A stretch of 64,000 nt of DNA from NCBI GenBank assembly GCA_023379845.1, contig JAMCPG010000042.1:1-64000 (forward strand), written 5' to 3'. The stretch comes from Thermoplasmatota archaeon (lineage in GTDB: Archaea; Thermoplasmatota; Thermoplasmata; Thermoplasmatales; Thermoplasmataceae). The notes under the pieces were generated by a model. That model was not told the origin of the DNA, searched no databases, and saw only the letters and a list, made by a program, of their open reading frames with translations. This document shows positions 63,213 through 64,000 of the stretch, in pieces. Position 1 is the first letter of the stretch, and every line of letters starts with the position of its first letter. Made by a program: the position numbers and the translations under genes.

Positions 63213-64000
63213 ATGACATCACCTACTGAGACAGATTCAGCGGGGGAAAACTATTCAAATAATAGCTGGTACCTCGGATATCTTTCGTCAAACGCAGCCG
63301 GTGGCCTCACTACGCCTCTTATACCTTTATTCATAACATTTTACCTTGGTCTCAATGTATTTGATGTAGGAATAACATCAGCCATTGCTTCTGCGGCATC
63401 AGTACCCGCGCTTATATTCTGGGGTCTCCTTTCTGACAGGTACAAGAAAAGGAAGGTATTCATTCTGGTCGGCTTCATGGGCGGCTTCATATCTTTGCTT
63501 CCAATGCTATACGTGCATGCGCTCATGTCCTACATCCTGGTGCTGATAGCATTCCAGGTTGTTTCCATGGCCTCGGTGCCCGTCAGCACAATGATTCTCA
63601 TAGAGAACTCAAGCGAGGACAAATGGCCTGCTGTAATGGGGCGGTTTAACTTTGTTGCATCTATGGGAACTGTGATAGGACTTGCTTTCGGCACGGTATT
63701 CATCGCATTTTTTGCCAACAAGAGTTCTGAGCTCCTGGTCAATATTTACATGATATCCGCATTCATATACCTGCTTTCGGCAATCATAATATTCCTGGCA
63801 ATACCTGAGCCGAACAGGACAATTTCAAGGAGAAAGCTTTCTGATATACATTCCATCCGGATAATAGAGCGAATCCGGTTTTTCCCTTCAACCATCATAC
63901 ACTTCGCGGGCTTAAGAGAAGGCAGGGCACCGTTGGGGAGAGACCTGAAATTCTATCTTTTCTGCACATTCCTTCTGATGTTTGCTTTCCAGCTTTTCTT
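63213..64000 (+). CDS. MFS transporter, N-terminal part (cut by window edge)
   Basis: ATG 63213 opens a frame that runs to the end of the window. A polar head (MTSPTETDSAGENYSNNSWY) is followed by six or more membrane helices. The helix 2-3 loop has the motif A variant FWGLLSDRYKKRK near residue 70, diagnostic of the major facilitator superfamily. A hydrophilic central loop (PEPNRTISRRKL) precedes the second half. Substrate unknown; the C-terminus is outside the window. Confidence 0.82.
   Translation, partial: MTSPTETDSAGENYSNNSWYLGYLSSNAAGGLTTPLIPLFITFYLGLNVFDVGITSAIASAASVPALIFWGLLSDRYKKRKVFILVGFMGGFISLLPMLYVHALMSYILVLIAFQVVSMASVPVSTMILIENSSEDKWPAVMGRFNFVASMGTVIGLAFGTVFIAFFANKSSELLVNIYMISAFIYLLSAIIIFLAIPEPNRTISRRKLSDIHSIRIIERIRFFPSTIIHFAGLREGRAPLGRDLKFYLFCTFLLMFAFQLF

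Noticed and set aside
1..64000. CRISPR array or cas genes
   Set aside because: No run of regularly spaced identical repeats was seen by eye, and no Cas-like protein among the frames.

Overview
The window reads as chromosomal DNA of a Thermoplasmatales-type archaeon (Thermoplasma/Ferroplasma/Cuniculiplasma relatives). The best marker is a small HU-like histone (HTa) at 42.1-42.4 kb. It sits among archaeal information genes: replication protein A with its associated protein, Holliday junction resolvase Hjc, XerA, an archaeal CPSF-type nuclease, a PIN-ATPase-KH protein, a TtuA/Ncs6-type tRNA thiolase, KptA and a presenilin-like protease. Coding is dense on both strands, many starts are GTG or TTG, and short 4-nt overlaps are common. 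Assignment below the order is not attempted. This is a host chromosome with a few scars, not a mobile island: one decayed IS5-type element, two or three pseudogenes and one AT-rich patch.

Layout. 0-2 kb: end of an ammonium transporter, a broken IS5-type insertion and a small helix-turn-helix-like ORF. 2-9 kb: a cystathionine gamma-synthase/lyase-type enzyme, two unknown proteins, a glycolate/D-lactate oxidase pair (GlcD/GlcF) and a flippase. 9-14.5 kb: Hjc, a class III aminotransferase, a ferritin-like/VIT membrane protein, a 32-codon ORF coupled to a polyprenyl diphosphate synthase, and XerA. 14.5-16 kb: an AT-rich patch with a glycosylation-rich surface protein and a decayed neighbour. 16-20 kb: KptA and PRPP synthetase, then two transporters. 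20-25 kb: a sugar-type ABC importer whose two permeases are fused, plus a HAD phosphatase. 25-27 kb: a broken O-methyltransferase, a small membrane protein and tRNA-Ile(GAU). 27-31.4 kb: a minus-strand RNA-related cluster. 31.5-38 kb: an asparagine-synthase-like ATPase, MTA phosphorylase, the CPSF-like nuclease, an MFS transporter and a three-gene RPA cluster. 38-41 kb: the two-subunit glycine decarboxylase. 42-50 kb: HTa, spermidine synthase, an ArsA-like ATPase, PurH, the presenilin homologue and topoisomerase I. 50-54.6 kb: HemK2-type methyltransferase with DRG GTPase, MscS, an acetyltransferase, tRNA-Leu(GAG) and a zinc-ribbon membrane protein. 54.5-59 kb: ribonucleotide reductase NrdA/NrdB plus a second, degenerate R2-like protein. 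60-63 kb: histidine-degradation/folate genes, an orphan DNA methyltransferase and a DUF1059 protein. The window ends inside an MFS transporter.

How the genes fit together. Several compact transcription units make sense as functional pairs: GlcD/GlcF, GcvPA/GcvPB, Prs/KptA, RPA with its partner, HemK2/DRG, NrdA/NrdB and formiminotransferase/cyclodeaminase. The most unusual item is the second R2 homologue upstream of nrdAB. It aligns without gaps to the neighbouring real R2 around the active site, but it has lost the radical tyrosine and three metal-binding glutamates. That is the pattern of yeast Rnr4, a helper subunit. Other points worth attention are the MalF-MalG fusion, the unknown protein at the head of the RPA cluster, the micro-ORF ahead of the prenyl synthase, and the methyltransferase downstream of the folate genes.
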